This document shows positions 7,103 through 13,272 of a DNA stretch of 36,284 nt, one piece after another (the stretch's first letter is position 1; every line of letters starts with the position of its first letter). Made by a program: the position numbers and the translations under genes. The stretch comes from a virus. The stretch is taken from positions 1-36,284 of the IMG/VR virus record IMGVR_UViG_3300030104_007459. The stretch is one strand, 5' to 3'. Under the pieces are notes generated by a model, which did no database searches, was not told the DNA's origin, and worked only from the letters and a program-made list of their open reading frames with translations.

Positions 7103-7786
7103 ATGAATGAATATAATTTAAGAAAACTAATTCTGAGTTGTCCAGATTTAGACTCTAATGAAAAAGTTTTACTTTTTGCTCTTTGCTTTCGCTTGGATTG
7201 GAAGACATGGAGCGGCTTTGTGTCAGTTTCAAATCTTGCAGATTTAACACAGAGTACAGAAAGAACAATAAGAAGAGTCCTCTCGAAGTTAAAGACTAAG
7301 GGAGTTATTCAAAGAGTCTCAACTAGAGAGAAAGGAGCCTCAAAAAGTCGAGTCGCTTTCACTAAAATCAATCTAAGTTTCTTTGATAAGTATGACAATA
7401 TTGACACTGACAAGATTGACACTGACAAGATTGACACTGACAAGATTGACACTGACAAGATTGACATTGACAAGGGGGACAAGATTGACATGGACAAGGG
7501 GGACAATATTGACCCCCATACAATAAGTAACAATAATAAACAATATTCTAACTCTCTGATAAAGAGGAAGTGGGGAAGCATGGAAGAGGAAGAAGAATAT
7601 ACAGAAGAGATTGAGGAGGATGATCGAGAGGTCAATCAAGTCTATACTTTTCAATATCCGTCTTCTATACTCGATCCTGAAGAAAGACTCAAAGCAGAGA
7701 ACCACGTCAAAGCAAACTATCATCGATTATCATACACAGATCGAGAGCGGATTATGTATCCCGATCTTACAAAGCCTTTAATCTAA
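7103..7786 (+). CDS. Replication initiator with winged-helix N-terminus and internal iterons
   Basis: 227 residues from the ATG at 7103, chosen because AAAGGAG sits 5-6 bases ahead of it; the ATG at 7088 lies upstream of that site. Residues about 1-95 form a helix-turn-helix/winged-helix domain (DSNEKVLLFALCFRL, then NLADLTQSTERTIRRVLSKL). Residues about 100-138 are a tandem Asp/Lys pentapeptide repeat (IDTDK) encoded by a 15-bp DNA repeat, and the C-terminal part is acidic then mixed. The DnaC-like loader gene follows. This matches lambda O-type and other phage initiators that bind iterons inside their own gene and recruit the host helicase through the loader. The protein-level repeat may simply be a by-product of the DNA iterons. 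Confidence 0.75.
   Translation: MNEYNLRKLILSCPDLDSNEKVLLFALCFRLDWKTWSGFVSVSNLADLTQSTERTIRRVLSKLKTKGVIQRVSTREKGASKSRVAFTKINLSFFDKYDNIDTDKIDTDKIDTDKIDTDKIDIDKGDKIDMDKGDNIDPHTISNNNKQYSNSLIKRKWGSMEEEEEYTEEIEEDDREVNQVYTFQYPSSILDPEERLKAENHVKANYHRLSYTDRERIMYPDLTKPLI
7394..7553 (+). other. Putative replication origin (iterons plus AT-rich region)
   Basis: Four exact copies of ATTGACACTGACAAG stand head to tail at 7400-7414, 7415-7429, 7430-7444 and 7445-7459. A one-base variant follows at 7460-7474. After GGGGACAAG comes a further variant at 7484-7498, then GGGGACAAT and another ATTGAC. An AT-rich stretch (about 7517-7553) follows, a plausible unwinding element. Iterons inside the initiator gene followed by AT-rich DNA are the lambda-type origin plan. 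Confidence 0.65.
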
Positions 7787-7804
7787 GCAAGCAAGGAGAG
7801 AAGA

Positions 7805-8797
7805 ATGCAAAGCTTAAATGAATCTTTAAATCTATTAATCAAAGCAGTAAAAAAGAAAAGCGGCGGGGGGATCAAGACAGATATAAAACGTCCTGATCTT
7901 ATCCATTCTTTTGAACTTGAGAATCTTAATCTTTTGACAAAAGAAGTCATTATGGGGATCCCAAAACTTAAGATCAATTTTATTCCCTCTTGTGGATATT
8001 CAGGATGTACAGCCTCTCATTCTCAAATACATGTGAGAGAGCGGGTTGAGTTCATTGATGACTTAATAAGATATGATCCAGCAATGATCGAGGATGATGA
8101 AGGGAACAAGATTGAAGATCTATCAAAGCGTCCTCTAGGCTTAAGAGTTGAGGACGATGGACTATGGCTCCCAATTCAGCATCGATATGTCTATAGTGAG
8201 CCTTGTCCATATTGCGGGCGCACAAATCAATTTCTCATTCGATTCAAACAAAGCGGGCTCACTGCTCAAGCAATCAATAAACATCTTGGAAATTATAACT
8301 TTGAGCCTGGGCTAGAGGATCTTGCTCAATCATTTGCAAATAGACAAATAAGAGGCGGCTTGATTCATGGGCACACAGGGAACGGAAAGACGCACCTTTT
8401 AGCTGCTCTTGCTCGTGAGATGATCTGGAGAGGGAAGAGAGTCCGATATGTTTCTCATCAGTCTCTCTTAGAAAGAATCAAGCAGTCCTTCGATGATAAG
8501 ACAGATGTAAAAGATCCTCGCTATACCTGGCTCGATCGTGTGGACGTGGTCTTCTTCGATGAGTTGGGATTCTTCAGGATGAATGAATGGGGAATACAAA
8601 CGACTAACGAGCTTATTCATGCTCTGTATGAGTCTGATGTTCAAGTACTCTTTGCTTCAAATCTTTCTCCACGCCAAATGAAACAAAAGTTTTTAGACAT
8701 CCGAAGTCAATCTAGAGTCGTTGAGATGTGTAAAGATTTTGTTTTTGCGATGAAGGGGAATGATCGCAGAGGAGATGTGGAAGGATTCTTTAAATGA
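7805..8797 (+). CDS. DnaC-like helicase loader (AAA+ ATPase)
   Basis: 330 residues. The C-terminal half is a DnaC/IstB-type AAA+ domain: Walker A GHTGNGKT (189-196), Walker B VVFFDELG with D252 and E253, and a sensor-like strand VLFASNLSP. The N-terminal part carries cysteine pairs (C63/C68 and CPYC at 134-137) that may bind zinc. Helicase loaders deliver DnaB to melted origin DNA. It lies 18 bases after the initiator gene with GGAGAGAAGA ahead of its ATG and overlaps the next gene by ATGA. Confidence 0.85.
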   Translation: MQSLNESLNLLIKAVKKKSGGGIKTDIKRPDLIHSFELENLNLLTKEVIMGIPKLKINFIPSCGYSGCTASHSQIHVRERVEFIDDLIRYDPAMIEDDEGNKIEDLSKRPLGLRVEDDGLWLPIQHRYVYSEPCPYCGRTNQFLIRFKQSGLTAQAINKHLGNYNFEPGLEDLAQSFANRQIRGGLIHGHTGNGKTHLLAALAREMIWRGKRVRYVSHQSLLERIKQSFDDKTDVKDPRYTWLDRVDVVFFDELGFFRMNEWGIQTTNELIHALYESDVQVLFASNLSPRQMKQKFLDIRSQSRVVEMCKDFVFAMKGNDRRGDVEGFFK

Positions 8798-9069
8798 ATA
8801 GAGAAGATCTAATTAAAGAAATCAATCGATTAAGATTAATGCGATACTCTTGGAGACAAATACAATTAAAACTATTTAAAGATCCGAATCCTCCCTCTAT
8901 TCCCTCTTTGCAGCGATGGGCAAAGGGAGAGGGTCCCGTTTATTGCAAAGCTTATCCTATACCTCCTCAACATCAAGACGAGGTAAGAAGAATCTTTATA
9001 AAACAACTCAAAAAAATGGGCTTTAATTCAAGTGAGATCAAAAAAGAATTAAAAAAACTTATTCTTTAA
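8794..9069 (+). CDS. Small helix-turn-helix protein, unknown
   Basis: 91 residues, starting within the stop of the loader gene (ATGA). YSWRQIQLKLF followed by IPSLQRWAKGEG (about 18-46) looks like a helix-turn-helix, and the C-terminus is Lys-rich and helical (KQLKKMGFNSSEIKKELKKL). It is the last gene before the bidirectional terminator. A DNA-binding role in replication or regulation is likely, but the family is not recognised. Confidence 0.6.
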   Translation: MNREDLIKEINRLRLMRYSWRQIQLKLFKDPNPPSIPSLQRWAKGEGPVYCKAYPIPPQHQDEVRRIFIKQLKKMGFNSSEIKKELKKLIL

Positions 9070-9072
9070 AAA

Positions 9073-9112
9073 CAAAAGCCTTCAACGGAGAGAAGAACGT
9101 TGAAGGCTTTTG
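9073..9112. terminator. Bidirectional intrinsic terminator
   Basis: Perfect 15-bp inverted repeat: CAAAAGCCTTCAACG (9073-9087), a 10-base loop, and its exact complement (9098-9112). The stem has A/T-rich ends, so a U-run forms in either direction. It separates the convergent rightward replication operon (ends 9069) from the leftward nucleotide operon (ends 9172). Confidence 0.88.
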
Positions 9113-9171
9113 CTCGAAAGGATTGATCACCCCCCAACCAGGGAAAGAAGATGAACACAAAGAATCTATCA

Positions 9172-9633
9172 TCAAATATAATTCAAGTCAATCAAATCGA
9201 CTTTGACCTTGTTCCCTTCTAAATACTCTTGTCCTCTTCGATCATATTTAGAGGACTCAGGAAAGAAGACGTGTTGAATCCCTGCATGATGAATCAATCT
9301 TGCACACACTAAACAAGGGGCGGTTGTTATCACGAGAGAGCAGCGATCAACAGAGATTCCTTTTCTCAGTGCATTCATCAAAGCATTAGCCTCCGCATGA
9401 TGACAGCCTATCTCAACATGAGTCCCACTTTTGATATTTAAATCATTTCTCTCACATCGATCATTCTTGCAGAGTGTTCCTTCTGCTCCTCTTGGAGGTC
9501 CATTGAATCCCATTGAGATCGAATTGTTGAAAGAGTCTATAATGACGGCTCCAACATTTCCTCTAGTACATGGGGATCGATCTGACAGGAGGAGAGCATG
9601 ATAATACCAGTGGCGAGCATATTTATATTTCAT
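9172..9633 (-). CDS. Deoxycytidylate (dCMP) deaminase
   Basis: 153 residues from the ATG at 9633, chosen because GGAGGAG stands 4-5 bases upstream; a longer frame to 9714 would lie inside thyX. The zinc-binding cytidine deaminase signatures are present: H79-A-E81 in CHHAEANALMNAL and P-C107-L-V-C110 in TTAPCLVCARLI. GNVGAVIID and GFNGPPRGAEG match dCMP deaminases. It converts dCMP to dUMP, the substrate of the ThyX enzyme encoded immediately before it. The thyX stop overlaps this start by 11 bases, so the two are coupled. The extra Cys residues at about 22, 55, 60 and 77 fit the zinc-binding insert seen in T4-type deaminases. Confidence 0.9.
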   Translation of the reverse strand: MKYKYARHWYYHALLLSDRSPCTRGNVGAVIIDSFNNSISMGFNGPPRGAEGTLCKNDRCERNDLNIKSGTHVEIGCHHAEANALMNALRKGISVDRCSLVITTAPCLVCARLIHHAGIQHVFFPESSKYDRRGQEYLEGNKVKVDLIDLNYI

Positions 9634-10339
9634 TGATCTCCTCCATAATCTCTTTAATCCCGTCGAGTTCAAAGAGGATGGATTGTACTTTCTTTGCGTA
9701 ATCCTGGATCTCAACTTGTGAATGTGAATCGAGTCTAAGATCTAAGAAGTGGAGAAGGGCTTGGAAAGATACAGTCCAATAGCATTCTGAGTATAGAGAC
9801 AAGGGAAGAATCATTCGAGCTTGTTCTTTGCACACTCCAAGACAAATCATTTCTTTATAAAGTCTATGACACTGCTCAATCACTTCTAAATACCTTCGAG
9901 AAATGATTTCACATTCATCATTATAAAAAGCGTCACCGCTTCCTTGCTTTATTGAATCAAGAGGTCGAGTCCTCCACTCTTCAGGGCAAAAGAACTCATA
10001 GTCAAATTGAACATATCTCCCACTAATCTCATTCCAAGAGCATCCTATTTGATGCTTCATCCATTGACGCAAAACGAAGATGGGAGCTTTAATGTGAAAA
10101 GTAAAATGAATATGACGAAAGGGAGAGGTGTGTTTATTCTTCCACAAATAACGAATCAACTTAAGATCCTTCTCCTCGATCTTATCAATCCTCTTTCCAA
10201 AAGATACACGAGCAGCATTGACGATCTCAACAGCTCCTCCAGTTTGATTGACAAGCTTTACAAAGCCTATTTCTCTGTGTGTTTTTGAATCGTCTCGACT
10301 GCTGTCAATCGCTCTCTCATTTTGTTTACTTCCGTCCAT
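9623..10339 (-). CDS. thyX: Flavin-dependent thymidylate synthase
   Basis: ThyX methylates dUMP to dTMP using methylenetetrahydrofolate, NADPH and FAD. Recognisable blocks are KLVNQTGGAVEIVNAARVSF, HTSPFRHIHFTFHIKAPIFV and the signature region RQWMKHQIGCSWNEISGRYV. The canonical RHR of the ThyX motif reads K-H-Q here, with one extra residue before NEISGRY, a variant I believe occurs in some phage enzymes. The start is uncertain. The ATG at 10339 has only a distant AAGGA and overlaps the upstream gene out of frame by 73 bases. Homology would start near 10270, where the only candidate is an ATA overlapping the upstream TAG stop (ATAG). From there the protein would be 215 residues, a normal ThyX length. 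Confidence 0.88.
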   Translation of the reverse strand: MDGSKQNERAIDSSRDDSKTHREIGFVKLVNQTGGAVEIVNAARVSFGKRIDKIEEKDLKLIRYLWKNKHTSPFRHIHFTFHIKAPIFVLRQWMKHQIGCSWNEISGRYVQFDYEFFCPEEWRTRPLDSIKQGSGDAFYNDECEIISRRYLEVIEQCHRLYKEMICLGVCKEQARMILPLSLYSECYWTVSFQALLHFLDLRLDSHSQVEIQDYAKKVQSILFELDGIKEIMEEINEI

Positions 10340-10530
10340 AATTCGACTCGTCCTTCTCTGCATGATTTATGTTGAATATCTAGATTTTGCTGAAGAGTAT
10401 CAATCGCTTTTGAAAGTCTTTCAATCTGCTCGACAGTCTTTCCAAACGATCGAGCTCCGTAAAAGATAAAAGATCCGATCGCTCCAAGTAGTCCGATGAT
10501 GTGCCAAATAGAAGTAAAGTCAATAATCAT
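10267..10530 (-). CDS. Small membrane protein with coiled-coil tail, unknown
   Basis: 87 residues. A hydrophobic N-terminal segment (IWHIIGLLGAIGSFIFYGA, about 8-26) is followed by a long heptad-like helix (TVEQIERLSKAIDTLQQNL onward to about 80). AAGGAG lies 6 bases before the ATG, and a leftward promoter lies at 10564-10591. It heads the operon containing thyX and the dCMP deaminase. Membrane-anchored coiled-coil proteins of this size are common in phages, sometimes in lysis modules; no function can be given. Confidence 0.6.
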   Translation of the reverse strand: MIIDFTSIWHIIGLLGAIGSFIFYGARSFGKTVEQIERLSKAIDTLQQNLDIQHKSCREGRVELWTEVNKMRERLTAVETIQKHTEK

Positions 10531-10563
10531 AATAGTCTCCTTTTTTGGAAATTGTTTCTTTTC

Positions 10564-10591
10564 ATTATATTATATCAACCTCTTGACTCAA
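10564..10591 (-). promoter_or_regulatory. Leftward promoter sharing the palindromic -35 region
   Basis: On the minus strand TTGAGT (10591-10586) is followed after 16 bases by a perfect TATAAT (10569-10564). It drives the membrane protein, thyX and dCMP deaminase genes. Its -35 overlaps that of the rightward promoter within CTTGACTCAAG (10582-10592). Confidence 0.65.
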
Positions 10592-10611
10592 GAATCTTTT
10601 GTATGTAGTAT
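10583..10611 (+). promoter_or_regulatory. Rightward promoter for the RHH/ssb operon
   Basis: TTGACT (10583-10588), a 17-base spacer and TAGTAT (10606-10611). It lies 41 bases ahead of the RHH gene start. The two operator palindromes begin two bases after the -10 box. Confidence 0.65.
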
Positions 10612-10612
10612 T

Positions 10613-10630
10613 TCATATGATGTCATATGA
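10613..10630. promoter_or_regulatory. Paired operator palindromes
   Basis: TCATATGA occurs at 10613-10620 and again at 10623-10630. Each is a perfect 8-bp palindrome and the pair is offset by 10 bases, one helical turn. They sit over the transcription start of the rightward promoter and ahead of a ribbon-helix-helix gene. Arc/CopG-type proteins bind such adjacent sites cooperatively, so autoregulation is likely. Confidence 0.65.
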
Positions 10631-10651
10631 TCTCAAAACAAAGGAGAGAAG

Positions 10652-10804
10652 ATGTCTAGTAAAGATATAGCTTTAAGAGTCCCAGCAAAGATGTTTGAGG
10701 ACTTAAATCAAATCGCAAAAAAAGAGAATCGTCCTCGCTCTAGAATCATGAGAGAGATGCTAGAGAGAGGCATTAAAGAAAGGAAGAATTATGGGAGTAA
10801 ATAA
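10652..10804 (+). CDS. Ribbon-helix-helix (CopG/Arc-type) regulator
   Basis: 50 residues, too short for routine gene calling but well supported. AAGGAG lies 5 bases ahead of the ATG, and a promoter and operator-like palindromes lie directly upstream. A single strand IALRVPAKM is followed by two helices (MFEDLNQIAKKENRPRS, then RIMREMLERGIKER), the complete ribbon-helix-helix fold. Such proteins bind DNA as dimers and usually repress their own operon. Its last codons overlap the ssb start (ATG at 10791). Confidence 0.8.
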   Translation: MSSKDIALRVPAKMFEDLNQIAKKENRPRSRIMREMLERGIKERKNYGSK

Positions 10805-11111
10805 TTTAAACATTCTAGGCAATCTTGGAAGAGATCCAGAAAAGGTCGGAACTTTTGATAAATCGATCGTTCGCTTTTCCGTTGGAGTAAGTGAGGCGAT
10901 CAAAGGAGAGAAGAAGACAACTTGGTTTAATTGTGTCTCATTCGCAGCTAAAGCAGACTACATCCTTAAGACGTGTCAAAAGGGATCTCAAGTCTTTATC
11001 GAGGGACCCTTTAGATCAGAGGAGTATGAAGGAAAGACAAGATGGACGCTCTTCGTAAATAAGATTATCGTCTTGAATAATCGAAAGGAGTCTCCTCATG
11101 ACAAAAAGTAA
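10791..11111 (+). CDS. ssb: Single-stranded DNA-binding protein
   Basis: 106 residues with the SSB OB-fold pattern: NNLNILGNLGRDPE at the N-terminus, VRFSVGVSEA, TTWFNCVSFAAKADYI, KGSQVFIEGPFRSEEYEG and WTLFVNKIIVLN. The acidic C-terminal tip typical of bacterial SSB is missing (it ends ESPHDKK), so it probably lacks that protein-recruiting tail. It protects single-stranded DNA during phage replication and recombination. It overlaps both neighbours, so the unit RHH-ssb-11098 gene is tightly coupled. Confidence 0.9.
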   Translation: MGVNNLNILGNLGRDPEKVGTFDKSIVRFSVGVSEAIKGEKKTTWFNCVSFAAKADYILKTCQKGSQVFIEGPFRSEEYEGKTRWTLFVNKIIVLNNRKESPHDKK

Positions 11112-11277
11112 AAAAGGAAAAGTCTCTGAGAAACAACTCAAAGTTGAGGCTATCGATCTATGGTTGAGAATTGGGATCGAAGTCTTAAGAGATCTTCCTG
11201 AAGTGTATGAGGAAGTTGAACAGCATTTAAATAAAAAGATTGAAGAGATCACACTCTCGGACCTGGAGGGGATATGA
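11098..11277 (+). CDS. Small protein, unknown
   Basis: 59 residues. AAGGAG lies 7 bases before the ATG; the frame overlaps the ssb end by 14 bases and the next start by ATGA. A Lys-rich N-terminus (MTKSKKGKVSEKQLK) leads into an amphipathic helical part (AIDLWLRIGIEVLRDLPEVY). No family is recognised. The spacing and overlaps make it a real gene in the ssb operon. Confidence 0.6.
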   Translation: MTKSKKGKVSEKQLKVEAIDLWLRIGIEVLRDLPEVYEEVEQHLNKKIEEITLSDLEGI

Positions 11278-11756
11278 GACATTTTGACTATCTAAGACAT
11301 GAATATTCAAGAAAAAAAACACCTGTTTTAACAGAAAAAAGTATTCTAGGATTTACAGAAGAAGAACTTATACAGAGAAAAAAAGCTTTAGAGGAGAAGG
11401 ATTTGTGGGTGGGATGGACAAAAGCTGATTATGTTTACAGATGTTTTGTTGGGCAATATTTAGAATACTTAAATCCAAGAGAGGAGAAGGGGGTATACAT
11501 AAGCTTTAAGTTAAAAGATTATATTGACTGGATTAAAATAAATTTAATGGACTTAGAGGAGTTTCGTCTTAGGTTGGATTCATTTATTAGTGAGAATCAA
11601 AGAGAAAGTCCTTTTATAAGTACTTATGAAGAATTGCTTATAAGGTGGATTAATGAAGGTCTGGAAGTTTTAAAAAATAAAAAGATTATTTTAGACTTTT
11701 ATGTGGCTTGCGAATGCAACGACTATCCTAACAATCACGTAATATTTCTGACTTAA
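11274..11756 (+). CDS. Unknown AT-rich gene between ssb and terminase
   Basis: 160 residues, coupled to the preceding gene by ATGA. The protein is rich in Lys, Glu, Ile, Leu and Tyr, with aromatic motifs (LWVGWTKADYVYRCFVG, YIDWIKINLMDLEEF) and two Cys near the end (ACECNDYPNN). There is no membrane segment. Its base use is visibly more AT-rich than ssb before it or the terminase genes after it, which suggests a recently acquired gene. No function is recognised. Confidence 0.55.
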   Translation: MRHFDYLRHEYSRKKTPVLTEKSILGFTEEELIQRKKALEEKDLWVGWTKADYVYRCFVGQYLEYLNPREEKGVYISFKLKDYIDWIKINLMDLEEFRLRLDSFISENQRESPFISTYEELLIRWINEGLEVLKNKKIILDFYVACECNDYPNNHVIFLT

Positions 11757-11766
11757 AGGGTTATTT

Positions 11767-12264
11767 ATGAGTAAAGAAGAATCAAGTCTTGAAGGATTCG
11801 CAGCAAGAGAAGCTTTTATTGATAATTTAAATAAGACTGAAAAGACTAACCCAACGCGCAAAAGGGCAGGAAAATATACTACTGTTCTAGCTCATCAAGT
11901 CTGTGATCTTATTGCAAAGGGTGTCCCTTTTGGAGCTGCAGCAAGTGGTAACGGGATTCATGTCTCCACTCTTCATCGATGGAGAAATGAAAGGGAGGAC
12001 TTTGCTGAAATGATTGATCAAGCTATCGGAGTGAGTGAAGCAAGATTGATTACTGAGATCTCGACGAGTGAAGACTGGAGGGCTAAGGCTTGGGTTCTTG
12101 AGAGGCGATTTCCTGAGAATTGGAGTAAAAGAGAAAAGATGGATTTAAATGTCTCGAAGTCGGAGGGACTCGAAGAGATCAAGTTGATGATGAAGCAGAC
12201 AGATCATTTACTCGGAATTGATAAGAGCGAGGACACAGACAAAGAAGATATAGAACGAGATTAA
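11767..12264 (+). CDS. Terminase small subunit (probable)
   Basis: 165 residues. A central helix-turn-helix (VCDLIAKGVPFGAAASGNG then HVSTLHRWRNE, about 47-78) is followed by KAWVLERRFPENWSKREKM, a pattern typical of phage terminase small subunits, and an acidic C-terminal tail. Small subunits bind the packaging site and stimulate the large subunit. The large-subunit gene lies about 1 kb downstream, separated by the PD-(D/E)xK-like gene. AAAGGG precedes the ATG. Confidence 0.7.
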   Translation: MSKEESSLEGFAAREAFIDNLNKTEKTNPTRKRAGKYTTVLAHQVCDLIAKGVPFGAAASGNGIHVSTLHRWRNEREDFAEMIDQAIGVSEARLITEISTSEDWRAKAWVLERRFPENWSKREKMDLNVSKSEGLEEIKLMMKQTDHLLGIDKSEDTDKEDIERD

Positions 12265-12346
12265 AATAAACTCATAATTTAACATGATATATCCAAGGGA
12301 AAAAAAGACAACTCTCTTAAACACTAAAAAGAAATAGGATGTCAAA

Positions 12347-13264
12347 ATGAATCATCATATAGGAAGAGGCTATCGTTTTGAATTGGAGGTCTTAGGGGCT
12401 TTTTACGCTTCTCCTCTTTATGTCACAGAAGACGACATGAGATTGATCGCAGGAGAAAGAGGGTATTGTGATGGAATCTTATGGGCAGGTCATACAAGGG
12501 ATAATCAATTTGTAAAAGATCAAAAGGTCTGTGAGATCGAAGTGAAGTTGAGAAGTACAATTGGGAAAGAGCCAAAGAAGGCACTGATTGAGACTCTCCA
12601 GGAGAAGCATGTTAGATCATTCCTCCAACACAATCTCCACAAAGATCGATCTAACTCTAAGAGAATCTTAGTCGTAGGGTTTACGACTACTCTTGAAGAT
12701 CAACAGGCTCAAGGTGTTTGTAATTATGATCAGTATGGACTTGTTGCAGTCGTCTATTTTCATAAGCAGTGGAATGAGTTTGACGAGTTTAGATTTAGAC
12801 AGGCAATACGCTTTTATGATTCTTTCCACGACTTCAATAAAGATCTTTATCAGTGTGTCAACTTAGATGAATACTTTGATTTGTTGGAGGGTGAAAACGC
12901 AGTTCAAACATATTTATATTTGATTAATCAAAAGAGATATAACGATCTAATTATGGAGATCTTTTCGAAGATGTCTGAGGGGAACTATACAAACACTCAA
13001 CAGATCTACATTATGAAGCTTTTAAACTATCAACTTAAGATCGGAGTTGATGCTTACTTTACAAGCTTAAGCAAAGCACTCAATACAAACAATGGCCCTC
13101 AACACTTAAAGCCTTTTATTGAAAAGTCATGGATTCAAAAAACAGGAAAGAAGTATCGAGTCAACTTTGAGAAGATTATTAAAGATCTGTTTCAAAACAA
13201 AATGAAAGTCAATGCTAGAAACTTACTCAATAAAACAGGCATAGACTTTACAGAAACATACTAG
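12347..13264 (+). CDS. Putative PD-(D/E)xK nuclease-like protein
   Basis: 305 residues of a family I do not recognise. The N-terminal third carries a plausible PD-(D/E)xK core: a helix with acidic residues (RFELEVLGAF, about 10-19), D42 in YCDGILWAG, and E65-V-K67 in CEIEVKLRS, followed by helices and a strand RILVVGFTT. The C-terminal half (about 185-305) looks helical and may be DNA-binding, ending in a Lys/Asn-rich region (NKMKVNARNLLNKTG). It lies between the small and large terminase genes, in the same direction, with an 82-base gap before it and 8 bases after it. It could assist packaging, act as a mobile or restriction nuclease, or resolve DNA; only the active-site pattern supports any of these. 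Confidence 0.5.
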   Translation: MNHHIGRGYRFELEVLGAFYASPLYVTEDDMRLIAGERGYCDGILWAGHTRDNQFVKDQKVCEIEVKLRSTIGKEPKKALIETLQEKHVRSFLQHNLHKDRSNSKRILVVGFTTTLEDQQAQGVCNYDQYGLVAVVYFHKQWNEFDEFRFRQAIRFYDSFHDFNKDLYQCVNLDEYFDLLEGENAVQTYLYLINQKRYNDLIMEIFSKMSEGNYTNTQQIYIMKLLNYQLKIGVDAYFTSLSKALNTNNGPQHLKPFIEKSWIQKTGKKYRVNFEKIIKDLFQNKMKVNARNLLNKTGIDFTETY

Positions 13265-13272
13265 AGGATCTC

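Noticed and set aside
7400-7498. Short regular repeats as a CRISPR array
   Set aside because: 15-bp units abut directly without unique spacers and lie inside a coding gene; they are iterons. The fibre repeats are likewise coding.
7309-7723. Leftward open frames over the iteron region
   Set aside because: They arise from the 15-bp repeat, which is free of stops in several frames; low-complexity products and opposite to the initiator gene.
9634-9714. N-terminal extension of the dCMP deaminase up to 9714
   Set aside because: It would overlap thyX, and the ATG at 9633 has a near-perfect ribosome binding site and matches the usual start of the family.
10007-10469. Rightward frames opposite to thyX and the small membrane protein gene
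   Set aside because: Shadow frames; the leftward genes have motifs, ribosome binding sites and a promoter.
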